Positions 1 through 6,315 of a stretch of 12,224 nt of DNA are shown in pieces (position 1 is the stretch's first letter; each line of letters starts with the position of its first letter). Below the pieces are notes generated by a model, which worked only from the letters and a program-made list of their open reading frames with translations, was not told where the DNA came from and did no database searches. The stretch is from Pseudomonadota bacterium (GTDB lineage Bacteria > Pseudomonadota > Alphaproteobacteria > Rhizobiales > Kaistiaceae). A program made the position numbers and the translations under genes. Location: NCBI GenBank assembly GCA_023392225.1, contig JAEVZM010000024.1, positions 1 to 12,224 on the forward strand, read 5' to 3'.

Positions 1-168
1 GGCGCCGCCGACCAGGGCCCCGCCGAGCGAGCCGGAGGCGATGCCGCCGACCGCGGTGCCGATGGCGCCGCCGACCACCGCGCCCTTGCCTTCCGGGGTT
101 GTCAGGCACCCGGACAGCATCGTCGCCGCCCCGAGCGTGCAGACCAGCGCAACCGTCGCAATCCTCAT
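1..168 (-). CDS. glycine-zipper lipoprotein, partial (C-terminus beyond the left edge)
   Basis: The first 56 residues of a minus-strand gene are present; the rest lies outside the window. It starts with a lipoprotein signal peptide: a short positive start (MRI), a hydrophobic stretch, and the lipobox LSGC with the lipidated cysteine at residue 21. After a short linker (residues 22-29) comes an Ala/Gly-rich stretch from about residue 30 with repeated GG and GxxxG spacing (VVGGAIGTAVGG and similar), the pattern of a glycine zipper. Proteins of this build (SmpA/OmpA-like or YMGG/17-kDa-antigen-like) sit in the outer membrane, but the part that would define the family is missing. The start is supported by a GGAGGG ribosome binding site just upstream at 172-180. 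Lgt, encoded further right in this window, would carry out the first lipidation step. The lipoprotein call is firm; the role is unknown. Confidence 0.75.
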   Translation of the reverse strand, partial: MRIATVALVCTLGAATMLSGCLTTPEGKGAVVGGAIGTAVGGIASGSLGGALVGGA

Positions 169-184
169 GATTCCGCCCTCCATG

Positions 185-200
185 GCCGGCCGCGGCCGGC
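185..200. repeat. 16-bp perfect GC palindrome
   Basis: GCCGGCCGCGGCCGGC reads the same on both strands. It lies between the proposed -10 box and the start codon of the lipoprotein gene, so it would fall in that gene's 5' leader. It could be an operator or a cruciform/hairpin stem, but an all-GC palindrome is less surprising in DNA this GC-rich. Confidence 0.45.
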
Positions 201-217
201 GCGCCAAATCAGGGGCG

Positions 218-246
218 ATTATGCCAAGGCGCCGCGTGGAAGGAAA
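218..246 (-). promoter_or_regulatory. candidate promoter of the lipoprotein gene
   Basis: On the minus strand there is a -10-like CATAAT at 223-218, with a weak -35 (TTTCCT) 17 bases upstream at 246-241. The site fits the 80-bp gap between the msrQ stop and the lipoprotein start and would give a leader of about 40 bases. The -10 box is good; the -35 matches the consensus at only about three positions. Confidence 0.35.
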
Positions 247-248
247 GT

Positions 249-1133
249 TCAGGCGCGGCCGGGTGCGGTCCGGCCCGAGGCCGCGCCGGTGTGCTTCATC
301 CGCCGCCTTGCCTCGGAGACGATCGTCACCCCGAGGCCGGCGGCCAGCACCCACCAGGCCGGACGGATCGAATAGCTGAAGTCGAGGTTGGCGAGGAGCG
401 GCCGCCAGGCGCCGACGCCGGTGGCGAGCCCGTACCAGGCGGCTTCGACCGCCGCGGTCGCGAGCGCGGCGGTGATCGAGAGTGCCAGCAGCGGCACCAG
501 CCCGTCCTTGTAGCCGCGGGCGGCCATCGCCCGGTAGCCCATCAGCCACAGGAAGAAGCCGGTCATCAGCACAGGCTGGGTGACGTCGATCTTCGACTGC
601 ATGAAGTAGTGGAGGAGGGCGAGCGCGGTGATGACGTAGATCAGCCGGTGGAGGCGGTTCCAGCGGATCGCGCCGAGCCGCTTGATCATGCCGTCGGTCG
701 AGGTGACGCCGAGCGCCACCAGCCCGAGAAGGGCGGTGAAGCCCACCAGCAGGTAGACGCGGAGCACGATCTCCCTGGCGACGAAGCCGAGGTCGAGGCG
801 GGAATCGACCACGTAGAGGCTGAAATGGGCGAGGATGTAGAACAGCGCCGAAAGGCCGAGGATGCGGCGCACCTGGATCAGCTTCGGCCAGTCGAGGAGG
901 CGCCGGGCCGGCGTGACCGCCAGCGTGATCAGGAGCAGGTAGATCGTCCAGTCGCCGAGCACGTGGATCGCCTCGGTCAGGGGCCGCGCCCCGAGCTCGC
1001 CGCTCCAGGCGCGGTAGAGGAGGTGCAGTGCCGGTAGCGCGACCAGGACGAGCACCGCGGCCTTGAGCGGCGCGAAGCGTCCGGCCCGGTCGTTCCAGGG
1101 CAGCTTCCGGGTGAGCGTCGGAGCGGCAGGCAT
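249..1133 (-). CDS. msrQ: MsrQ, haem-binding membrane subunit of the periplasmic methionine sulfoxide reductase system
   Basis: MsrQ (formerly YedZ) is an inner-membrane cytochrome b that passes electrons from the quinone pool to the periplasmic molybdoenzyme MsrP, which repairs oxidised methionine. The 294-residue product has about six hydrophobic segments and a ferric-reductase-like transmembrane domain. Candidate haem-ligand histidines are H103 (YILAHFSLYVV), H162 (WNRLHRLIY) and H175 (LLHYFMQSK); their spacing is close to that in E. coli MsrQ as I recall it. The start at 1133 is chosen because GAGGA lies about 9 bases upstream. An in-frame ATG at 1151 and a longer reading to 1187 have no such site. 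In many proteobacteria msrP lies immediately upstream in the same operon; here the upstream neighbour is a divergent transporter gene, so MsrP must be encoded elsewhere or be absent. Confidence 0.9.
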   Translation of the reverse strand: MPAAPTLTRKLPWNDRAGRFAPLKAAVLVLVALPALHLLYRAWSGELGARPLTEAIHVLGDWTIYLLLITLAVTPARRLLDWPKLIQVRRILGLSALFYILAHFSLYVVDSRLDLGFVAREIVLRVYLLVGFTALLGLVALGVTSTDGMIKRLGAIRWNRLHRLIYVITALALLHYFMQSKIDVTQPVLMTGFFLWLMGYRAMAARGYKDGLVPLLALSITAALATAAVEAAWYGLATGVGAWRPLLANLDFSYSIRPAWWVLAAGLGVTIVSEARRRMKHTGAASGRTAPGRA

Positions 1134-1157
1134 GGCGGCTGGTCCTCGCATGGCGTG

Positions 1158-1187
1158 CAGATAGGTCCGCGGCGGCGCGGCTGTCAC
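1158..1187 (-). promoter_or_regulatory. weak candidate promoter for msrQ
   Basis: On the minus strand GTGACA (1187-1182) and TATCTG (1163-1158) are separated by 18 bases. This would start transcription shortly before the msrQ ribosome binding site. The -35 is close to consensus and the -10 is poor. In the 158-bp divergent region to the EamA gene I see no clear plus-strand promoter. Confidence 0.22.
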
Positions 1188-1291
1188 GTAACGTCTTCGT
1201 CAGTCGCGGGCGGAAAGTTTCACCGGGAGGCGACAATTTACCCGCTTCCCCTTGCGACTCTGCGGCCATTGTGGTGTCTGGCTTCATATCC

Positions 1292-2242
1292 ATGGACGCC
1301 CCCGAACCCGCGCGGCCCTATCTCGGCATAGCGCTCAAGGTCGCATCGACCCTGGCATTCACGGGCATGGCGACGCTCATCAAGCTCGCCAGCGAGCGCT
1401 ACCCGATTGGCGAGCTGACCTTCTTCCGCAGCTTCTTCGCGATCATCCCGGTGTTCATCTGGGTCGGCTGGCGCGGCGACCTGCCGACCGTCTTCCACAC
1501 CCGCCATATCGGCCAGCACTTGATCCGCTCGGTCGCCGGCGCCGCGGCGATGTTCTGCGGCTTCACCGCGCTGTCGCTGCTGCCGATCGCCGATGCGACG
1601 GCGATCGGCTATGCCGCGCCGCTCCTCACCGTGGTGTTCGCCGTCGTGCTCCTCGGCGAGAAGGTGCACGTCTACCGCTGGTCCGCGGTGGTGGTCGGCC
1701 TCGTCGGGGTCCTCGTCATCCTCTCCGACTACGTGGTGCCGGGTGCGGCCGAGCGCTCCGAGCACAATGTCGTCGGTGCCGGCTTCGCCATCGGCGGCGC
1801 CGTCCTCGGTGCGCTCGCCGCGACCCAGGTGCGGAGCCTCGTGCGCTACGAGAGCGCCGCCACCATCGTCGTCTATTTCTCGCTGTTCACGGCCCTGTTC
1901 TCGCTGGCGACGGTGCCCTTCGGCTGGGCGGTGCCGACCGGCGTGGACCTTGCCATGATGATCGCCTCCGGCATCTTCGGCGGCCTCGGCCAGGTGTTCC
2001 TTACCCAGAGCTACCGCTTCGGTGACGCCTCACTGATCGCCCCGTTCGACTACACCTCGATGCTGTGGGCGCTGATCGTCTCGGTGGTGGTCTTCGCCAC
2101 CTGGCCGAGCGGCATCGTGCTCCTCGGTGCCGGGATCGTCATCGCCGCCGGCCTGTTCGTAATCTGGCGCGAGCATCGGCTCGGCATCGAGCGCGCAAGG
2201 TCCAAGCGGGCGCAGAGCCCCACCAATACGCCGTCGACGTGA
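1292..2242 (+). CDS. EamA/DMT-family transporter with ten transmembrane segments
   Basis: A 316-residue inner-membrane protein made of two tandem EamA domains (about residues 10-146 and 162-292), the standard drug/metabolite transporter layout with ten hydrophobic helices. Family features include the early ELTFFRSFFA segment (41-50), the end of the first domain ADATAIGYAAPLLTVVFAV followed by LLGEK (120-124), and the matching second-domain stretch YRFGDASLIAPFDYTSMLWA (241-260). Such proteins export or import small metabolites; the substrate cannot be told from sequence. ATG at 1292 is preferred. A GTG at 1271 would add seven residues, and neither has a good ribosome binding site, so the start is uncertain. 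The gene is divergent from msrQ and is followed after 56 bases by the metallophosphoesterase gene on the same strand. Confidence 0.85.
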   Translation: MDAPEPARPYLGIALKVASTLAFTGMATLIKLASERYPIGELTFFRSFFAIIPVFIWVGWRGDLPTVFHTRHIGQHLIRSVAGAAAMFCGFTALSLLPIADATAIGYAAPLLTVVFAVVLLGEKVHVYRWSAVVVGLVGVLVILSDYVVPGAAERSEHNVVGAGFAIGGAVLGALAATQVRSLVRYESAATIVVYFSLFTALFSLATVPFGWAVPTGVDLAMMIASGIFGGLGQVFLTQSYRFGDASLIAPFDYTSMLWALIVSVVVFATWPSGIVLLGAGIVIAAGLFVIWREHRLGIERARSKRAQSPTNTPST

Positions 2243-2298
2243 CGCTGTTGCGTTTCGGGGTAATCTCCCTCGGGAATCGCCGTCAGGGAGCCGGGTGA

Positions 2299-3603
2299 AT
2301 GGCGCAAGTCCTCTATTTCGTAAGCGACCTTCACTTCGGCGGCGACGGCGAACTCCGCCATTGCGATTTCGCGGACGAGTTCATCGTCTTCCTCAAGGAG
2401 CTCGAGCAGAAGGGCGAGGACGCCGAGCTGATCATCGCTGGCGACACCTTCGGCTTCTGGGAGACGACCACCGTCACCGGCGAGGCGAAGCTCGACAAGA
2501 TCATCGCCGACCACCAGCCGGTCTTCGACCAGCTCCGGCGCACCGGCGAGAAGGTCGCCATCACCATGATGGCCGGAAACCACGACTACGACCTTGCCTG
2601 CGATCCCGGCTTCGCCCCCAAGCTCGCCGCCTACAACATCCGCCTCGATGTCTCCGAGCACCTCAAGCGCGAGCTGGGCGAGCGCGCGGTCTGGATCGAG
2701 CACGGCCAGCAGTCGGACCCCTACAACGCCTCGCCCGACTACGGCAATCTCTACGCCCTGCCGGTCGGCTACTTCATCACCGAGACGGTGGTGGCCGGGG
2801 CGAGCCGGCTGTCGTCCTTCGGGCGCGGCACCTGGCTCAAGGACATCCGCTCGGTCGCCACCGAGCAGATCCCAGACTGGATCCTGTCGAACTACTTCTA
2901 CCGCGAGATGTGGTGGGTGATCCGGGCGGTCGCCTCGATCTTCCTGCTCCTCTTCGTCTTCACCCTCGCCGCGGTGGTCACCGAGGGGCTGCGGCTCGCC
3001 GGCGTCATCGACAGCAACATCTTCCTCAACAACCCGCTGTTCCGCGCGCTCGGCTTCGTCGGCAACATCCTCCATGTGCTGATTGCGGTGAACATGCTCA
3101 TCATGTTCTTCATGCTCGTGGTGGCGATCCCCGGGGTGGTGGTGCTGCACGACATCCGCAACACGCTCCGCCGCTTCCAGATCACGGGCGCCGAGGTCAG
3201 CTCGGTCGCGGGCCATTCGGACGAACCCTACAAGCAGCGCGCCCGGACCGTCTTTGGCGAGCATCCCGAGGTCGCGGTCTACCTCTTCGGCCACACCCAC
3301 CACGCCTTCCTCGAGACCGAGCCCGACGGCCGGGTGATCGCCAATCTCGGCACCTGGCTCAAGATCCTCCACCGGGTGCCGGTCCGCTTCGGCTACCTCC
3401 CGGCGGTCTACTATCCGGTCTTCCGCCTCAATTTCTTCCGCATCCATGCCGATGATCGCGGGATCGTGGTGTCCTACACCGACATCGCCAAGACGCCGGA
3501 GCCGGAGCTCACCGTGCTGCAGCGTCTTTTCACCCTCGGCAGGAAGGTCCCGCCGCTGCCGGTGATCCCGGCGACGACGGTGATCGCGCCCCCTCGCGGC
3601 TGA
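2299..3603 (+). CDS. metallophosphoesterase with an internal transmembrane hairpin
   Basis: A 434-residue calcineurin-like phosphoesterase. The metal-binding motifs are in order: D10-x-H12 (SDLHFGG), D49 (AGDTFGFW), N94-H95-D96 (AGNHDYD), H135 (IEHGQQ) and H332-x-H334 (FGHTHH). These are the usual ligands of a dinuclear metal centre that cleaves phosphate esters. Between H135 and the final GHTHH lies an extra stretch with two strongly hydrophobic segments, about residues 206-228 and 252-283, so the enzyme is probably anchored in the inner membrane. The motif pattern resembles UDP-2,3-diacylglucosamine hydrolases (LpxH/LpxG-like) and bacterial phospholipid phosphatases, but the substrate is unknown. 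There is no signal peptide. GGGAG lies about 10 bases before the ATG. The O-methyltransferase gene follows after 13 bases and is probably co-transcribed. Confidence 0.85.
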   Translation: MAQVLYFVSDLHFGGDGELRHCDFADEFIVFLKELEQKGEDAELIIAGDTFGFWETTTVTGEAKLDKIIADHQPVFDQLRRTGEKVAITMMAGNHDYDLACDPGFAPKLAAYNIRLDVSEHLKRELGERAVWIEHGQQSDPYNASPDYGNLYALPVGYFITETVVAGASRLSSFGRGTWLKDIRSVATEQIPDWILSNYFYREMWWVIRAVASIFLLLFVFTLAAVVTEGLRLAGVIDSNIFLNNPLFRALGFVGNILHVLIAVNMLIMFFMLVVAIPGVVVLHDIRNTLRRFQITGAEVSSVAGHSDEPYKQRARTVFGEHPEVAVYLFGHTHHAFLETEPDGRVIANLGTWLKILHRVPVRFGYLPAVYYPVFRLNFFRIHADDRGIVVSYTDIAKTPEPELTVLQRLFTLGRKVPPLPVIPATTVIAPPRG

Positions 3604-3616
3604 AGAAGGAGTCCCC

Positions 3617-4282
3617 ATGTCCCGCGGATCGATCGGTCTCAGCTCCGTCCTCAACGACTATGTCGTCCAGGCTCATTCCCCCGAGCATCCGGTGGCCGCG
3701 AAGCTGCGCGAAGCCACCGGCAGGATGCGCAATGCCGGGATGCAGATTGCGCCCGAGCAGGGGCATTTCCTCGCGTTCCTCGTCCGCCTGATCGGCGCCC
3801 GCCGGGCGCTGGAGGTCGGAACCTTCACCGGCTACAGCGCCCTGGTCACGGCGCTGGCGCTGGCCGATGGCGGGACGCTCGTCGCCTGCGACGTCAGCGA
3901 GGAATGGACCGGCATCGGCCGCGAGCACTGGCAGGAAGCCGGGGTCGCGGAGAAGATCGATCTCCGTATAGCCCCGGCGCTCGAAACCCTTGCGGCGCTG
4001 CTCGACGATGGGCAGGCGGGCACCTTCGACATCGCCTTCATCGACGCCGACAAGCCGGAGTACGACGACTACTACGAGGCGTGCCTCCGGCTGGTCCGCG
4101 TCGGCGGGCTGATCGTCTTCGACAACATGCTGCAGGGCGGCAACATCATCGATCCGAGCCGGAGCGAGCCGGGGGTGGAGGCGATCCGCGCGCTCAATGC
4201 CAAGCTCGCCGTGGATGACCGCATCGATGTGGTGTTGCTGCCGGTCGGCGACGGGATGACGCTGGCGCGGCGGCTGCGCTGA
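3617..4282 (+). CDS. class I SAM-dependent O-methyltransferase (catechol/caffeoyl-CoA type)
   Basis: A 221-residue soluble methyltransferase of the Methyltransf_3 family, which transfers methyl from SAM to hydroxyl groups of catechol-like substrates using a divalent metal. Motif I is EVGTFTGYS (66-74), followed by the ribose-binding acidic residue D92 in VACDVSEEW. The expected metal ligands are D143 in FIDADK and D169-N170 in IVFDNML. The length is typical for the bacterial family, and the conserved DYYEACLRLVRVGGLIVFDN block is intact. AAGGAG lies just before the ATG, and the upstream metallophosphoesterase stop is 13 bases away, so the two are probably one transcript. The true acceptor is unknown; many bacterial members act on diverse phenolics. 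It ends 5 bases from the convergent ybjN-like gene, with no terminator between them that I can see. Confidence 0.9.
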   Translation: MSRGSIGLSSVLNDYVVQAHSPEHPVAAKLREATGRMRNAGMQIAPEQGHFLAFLVRLIGARRALEVGTFTGYSALVTALALADGGTLVACDVSEEWTGIGREHWQEAGVAEKIDLRIAPALETLAALLDDGQAGTFDIAFIDADKPEYDDYYEACLRLVRVGGLIVFDNMLQGGNIIDPSRSEPGVEAIRALNAKLAVDDRIDVVLLPVGDGMTLARRLR

Positions 4283-4287
4283 GCGCG

Positions 4288-4788
4288 TCAGGCCTCGCCG
4301 ACGGTCTCGAACAGCACGCCTTCGAGCGCCTCGGTGGCGTCCTTGCCGGCCCAGACGACGAACTGGAACGCCTGGAAGTAGCGCTCGCAGGCCTCGATTG
4401 CAGTGATCAGCAGCCGCTCGACCTGGTGGGCATTCGGCTCGGCACCGCCGGACAGCAGCAGCGCCTGGCGGAACATGACCACCCCTTCCGAGCTCCACAG
4501 GTCGAAATGGCCGATCCAGAGCTGCTCGTTGACCGAGGTGATGAGGCGCATCACTTCGAGCTTGCGCGCCTCCGGCACCTTGAGGTCGAAGGCGCAGGCG
4601 AGGTGGATGGCCTCGCGGTCTTCCATCCAGGAAAAGGAGACGTGATAGTCGGCCCAGCCGCCGGCGACGGAGATGGTGATCTCGTCATCACCAGCGCGCT
4701 CGAACGTCCAGTCATTCAGGGCCGCGATCTGCTCGATCACATCGACCGGATGCGATTGGCGGTCCTGCTCGAAGTCGATAAGGGTCAT
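4288..4788 (-). CDS. YbjN domain-containing protein
   Basis: A 166-residue cytoplasmic protein of the YbjN family, which has a fold like type III secretion chaperones and no established biochemical activity; E. coli YbjN has been linked to stress and motility phenotypes. Typical features are the N-terminal block with NDWTFERAGDDEITISVAG (25-43), the central FSWMEDREAIHLACAFDLKV (52-71), and the helix PEARKLEVMRLITSVNEQLW (72-91) leading to GHFDLW. The chosen ATG at 4788 gives the usual family length and has AAGG about 9 bases upstream. A longer reading back to 4887 adds a basic, low-complexity extension that is not family-like, and it would begin right at the predicted transcription start. 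The gene is convergent with the O-methyltransferase and has its own promoter candidate. In alphaproteobacteria this protein is conserved but uncharacterised. Confidence 0.85.
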   Translation of the reverse strand: MTLIDFEQDRQSHPVDVIEQIAALNDWTFERAGDDEITISVAGGWADYHVSFSWMEDREAIHLACAFDLKVPEARKLEVMRLITSVNEQLWIGHFDLWSSEGVVMFRQALLLSGGAEPNAHQVERLLITAIEACERYFQAFQFVVWAGKDATEALEGVLFETVGEA

Positions 4789-4895
4789 GCACGAGGCCTT
4801 GGACGCGTGTGTGTCGCATTGCCGCGGCGGATCGGCCCGAGGGCCTGCGCGAAAGCGAAGAGCGGGTGCGCCGACCCGAATCTCCATTAAGAATC

Positions 4896-4924
4896 AGTAT
4901 ATAGGGGCCGTATGTGACGGAGCC
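4896..4924 (-). promoter_or_regulatory. candidate promoter of the YbjN-domain gene
   Basis: A minus-strand -10 box TATACT (4901-4896) within CCTATATACTG is one of the few AT-rich patches here. A poorly matching -35 (GGCTCC) lies 17 bases upstream at 4924-4919. Transcription would start near 4889, leaving a leader of about 100 bases. A weak -35 with a palindrome directly upstream (4927-4945) would suit an activator-dependent promoter; this is inference. Confidence 0.4.
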
Positions 4925-4926
4925 AC

Positions 4927-4945
4927 CATTCGTTGCAGACGAATG
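4927..4945. promoter_or_regulatory. 19-bp inverted repeat, possible operator
   Basis: CATTCGT and ACGAATG form a perfect 7-bp inverted repeat around a 5-base centre. Its midpoint is about 47 bases upstream of the predicted ybjN-like transcription start, next to the weak -35, a typical position for an activator site. On the plus strand the repeat is followed by TGGTTTTTC and so also resembles a weak terminator hairpin, but no plus-strand gene ends nearby, so a binding site is the better reading. Confidence 0.4.
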
Positions 4946-4995
4946 TGGTTTTTCACAGAAGGCTTCGCCAGCTTTCCGTCCGTGCCGAGCCTGTC

Positions 4996-5010
4996 GCGGG
5001 GGTGCCCCGC
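4996..5010 (-). terminator. short GC hairpin downstream of ubiK
   Basis: GCGGGG and CCCCGC can pair around a 3-base loop, 11 bases after the ubiK stop codon in the minus-strand direction. No T-run follows, so it is only a possible terminator or mRNA 3'-end stabiliser between ubiK and the YbjN-domain gene. Confidence 0.3.
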
Positions 5011-5021
5011 ATGGGCGGCGC

Positions 5022-5330
5022 TCAGTCGCTGGCCGGCTCGCCCGCACCGGGCTCCGCGCCGATATCGTCCTTGACGGTCAGCTCCGCCAGCTTCGCCTCG
5101 AGCGCGGCGACGCGTTCGGCGAGACGCTCGTTCTCGGCCCGGGCCCGCGACGCCATCTCCCGCACCGCCTCGAAGTCGTCGCGGCGGACGAGGTCGAGAT
5201 CGTTGATCCAGCGATCGGCCTGGCTGCGGAGCGCGGTGGACGCCTCGCGCTGCGCGCCCTGGGCGACATTGGCGGCATCCGTCATCAGGCGGGCCAGTTC
5301 GTCGAACAGCCGGTTCGATGTCTGGGTCAT
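5022..5330 (-). CDS. ubiK: UbiK-family ubiquinone biosynthesis accessory factor (BMFP protein)
   Basis: A 102-residue protein of the BMFP/UbiK family. UbiK of E. coli binds the SCP2-like protein UbiJ and helps aerobic ubiquinone synthesis by the soluble Ubi complex. The sequence shows the family pattern: an N-terminal amphipathic helix (NRLFDELARLMTDAANVAQG, residues 6-25), the segment RSQADRWINDLDLVRRDDFEAVREMA (35-60), then a coiled coil with heptad leucines and alanines (about 60-85). It ends in a short acidic/Gly-Pro tail typical of alphaproteobacterial members. The ATG has an excellent GAAGGAGG ribosome binding site. The gene is divergent from lgt, an arrangement I know from other alphaproteobacteria. 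No ubiJ is visible in the window. Confidence 0.88.
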   Translation of the reverse strand: MTQTSNRLFDELARLMTDAANVAQGAQREASTALRSQADRWINDLDLVRRDDFEAVREMASRARAENERLAERVAALEAKLAELTVKDDIGAEPGAGEPASD

Positions 5331-5369
5331 GGGACTTGCCTCCTTCAGGCGCGGATGGCGCTTCGCCAG

Positions 5370-5398
5370 TAATTATGGTCAGCGCGACGTGATCGCAA
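5370..5398 (-). promoter_or_regulatory. sigma-70-like promoter of ubiK
   Basis: On the minus strand TTGCGA (5398-5393) and TAATTA (5375-5370) are separated by exactly 17 bases, and the -10 is the only AT-rich patch in the 148-bp gap between ubiK and lgt. Transcription would start near 5363, about 33 bases before the ubiK ATG. I see no comparably good plus-strand promoter for lgt in the same gap. Confidence 0.55.
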
Positions 5399-5478
5399 GC
5401 GGTCTTGCCGCATTGCGGAAGCGATGCGACAAGGGCGGCGCCGTGCGCCTCGGGGGCGGTGGACGGACGAGAGGCCCG

Positions 5479-6315
5479 ATGACGCTGTTCGCCATACCCT
5501 TTCCGGCCATCGACCCGGTGCTGGTCGAAGTCGGCCCGGTCGTGATCCGCTGGTACGCGCTCGCCTATATCGTCGGGATCTTCCTCGGCTGGTGGTACGC
5601 CAAGTCGCTGGTTCGGAACGCCGCGATCTGGGGCCCGGCCGGCCCGCCGATGAAGCCCCTCGACATCGACGATTTCGTCGTCTGGTGCGCCGTCGGCATC
5701 ATCCTCGGCGGTCGCATCGGCTACGTGCTGTTCTACGACCTGCCGCGGTTCATGGAGAACCCGCTCGAGATCTTCGCCCTCTGGCACGGCGGCATGTCCT
5801 TCCATGGCGGTTTCCTCGGCACCGTGCTCGCCATGGTGATCTTCGCCCGCGTCCGGAAGATCCCGACCTGGTCGCTGATCGACGTCATCGCCCCCTCGGT
5901 CACCTTCGGCCTGTTCCTCGGCCGGCTCGCCAACTTCATCAATGGCGAGCTGTTCGGCCGGGTGACCGATGTGCCCTGGGCCATCGTGTTCCCCAATGGC
6001 GGCCCCGACCCGCGCCACCCAAGCCAGCTCTACGAGGCCCTCCTCGAAGGGCTCGTCCTGTTCCTCGTGCTGCGCCTGCTCACCAACCGGATGGGCAAGC
6101 TGCAGCAGCCGGGCTTCGTCTCGGGCGCCTTCGCCGCCGGCTACGGCGTCGCCCGCACCACCGCCGAGTTCTTCCGCGAGCCCGACATCCAGATCGGCTA
6201 TCTCGCCGGCGGCCTCACCATGGGAATGCTGCTGTCGATCCCGATGATCGTCGCCGGCATCGTCCTCATGGTCTGGGCCTCCAGCCGCAAGCCCGCCGGA
6301 AGCGCTGCGGCGTGA
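5479..6315 (+). CDS. lgt: prolipoprotein diacylglyceryl transferase
   Basis: Lgt is the inner-membrane enzyme that moves a diacylglyceryl group from phosphatidylglycerol to the lipobox cysteine of prolipoproteins, the first step of lipoprotein maturation. The 278-residue product has about seven hydrophobic segments. The conserved blocks are all present: VIRWYALAYIVGI (22-34), GGRIGYVLFYD (77-87), the WHGGMSFHGG motif with H103 and H109, the family signature GRLANFINGELFG (148-160), and RHPSQLYEA (179-187). The C-terminal block is ARTTAEFFREPD (225-236), followed by the Gly-rich segment. The start has GAGAGG about 5 bases upstream. The stop overlaps the GTG start of the next gene by 4 bases (GTGA), implying translational coupling. 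The lipoprotein at the left edge is a plausible substrate. Confidence 0.97.
   Translation: MTLFAIPFPAIDPVLVEVGPVVIRWYALAYIVGIFLGWWYAKSLVRNAAIWGPAGPPMKPLDIDDFVVWCAVGIILGGRIGYVLFYDLPRFMENPLEIFALWHGGMSFHGGFLGTVLAMVIFARVRKIPTWSLIDVIAPSVTFGLFLGRLANFINGELFGRVTDVPWAIVFPNGGPDPRHPSQLYEALLEGLVLFLVLRLLTNRMGKLQQPGFVSGAFAAGYGVARTTAEFFREPDIQIGYLAGGLTMGMLLSIPMIVAGIVLMVWASSRKPAGSAAA

Noticed and set aside
2050..3654. A 534-residue minus-strand open frame opposite the metallophosphoesterase
   Set aside because: Same low-complexity charged composition, no recognisable domain, and it is the shadow of a well-supported plus-strand gene.
4789..4887. N-terminal extension of the YbjN-domain protein by 33 residues
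   Set aside because: The extension is basic and low-complexity, unlike the family, and begins almost at the predicted transcription start. The ATG at 4788 gives normal length and has a ribosome binding site.
4933..5478. Long in-frame extension upstream of lgt
   Set aside because: It runs across ubiK on the other strand. The ATG at 5479 gives the normal Lgt N-terminus and has its own ribosome binding site.
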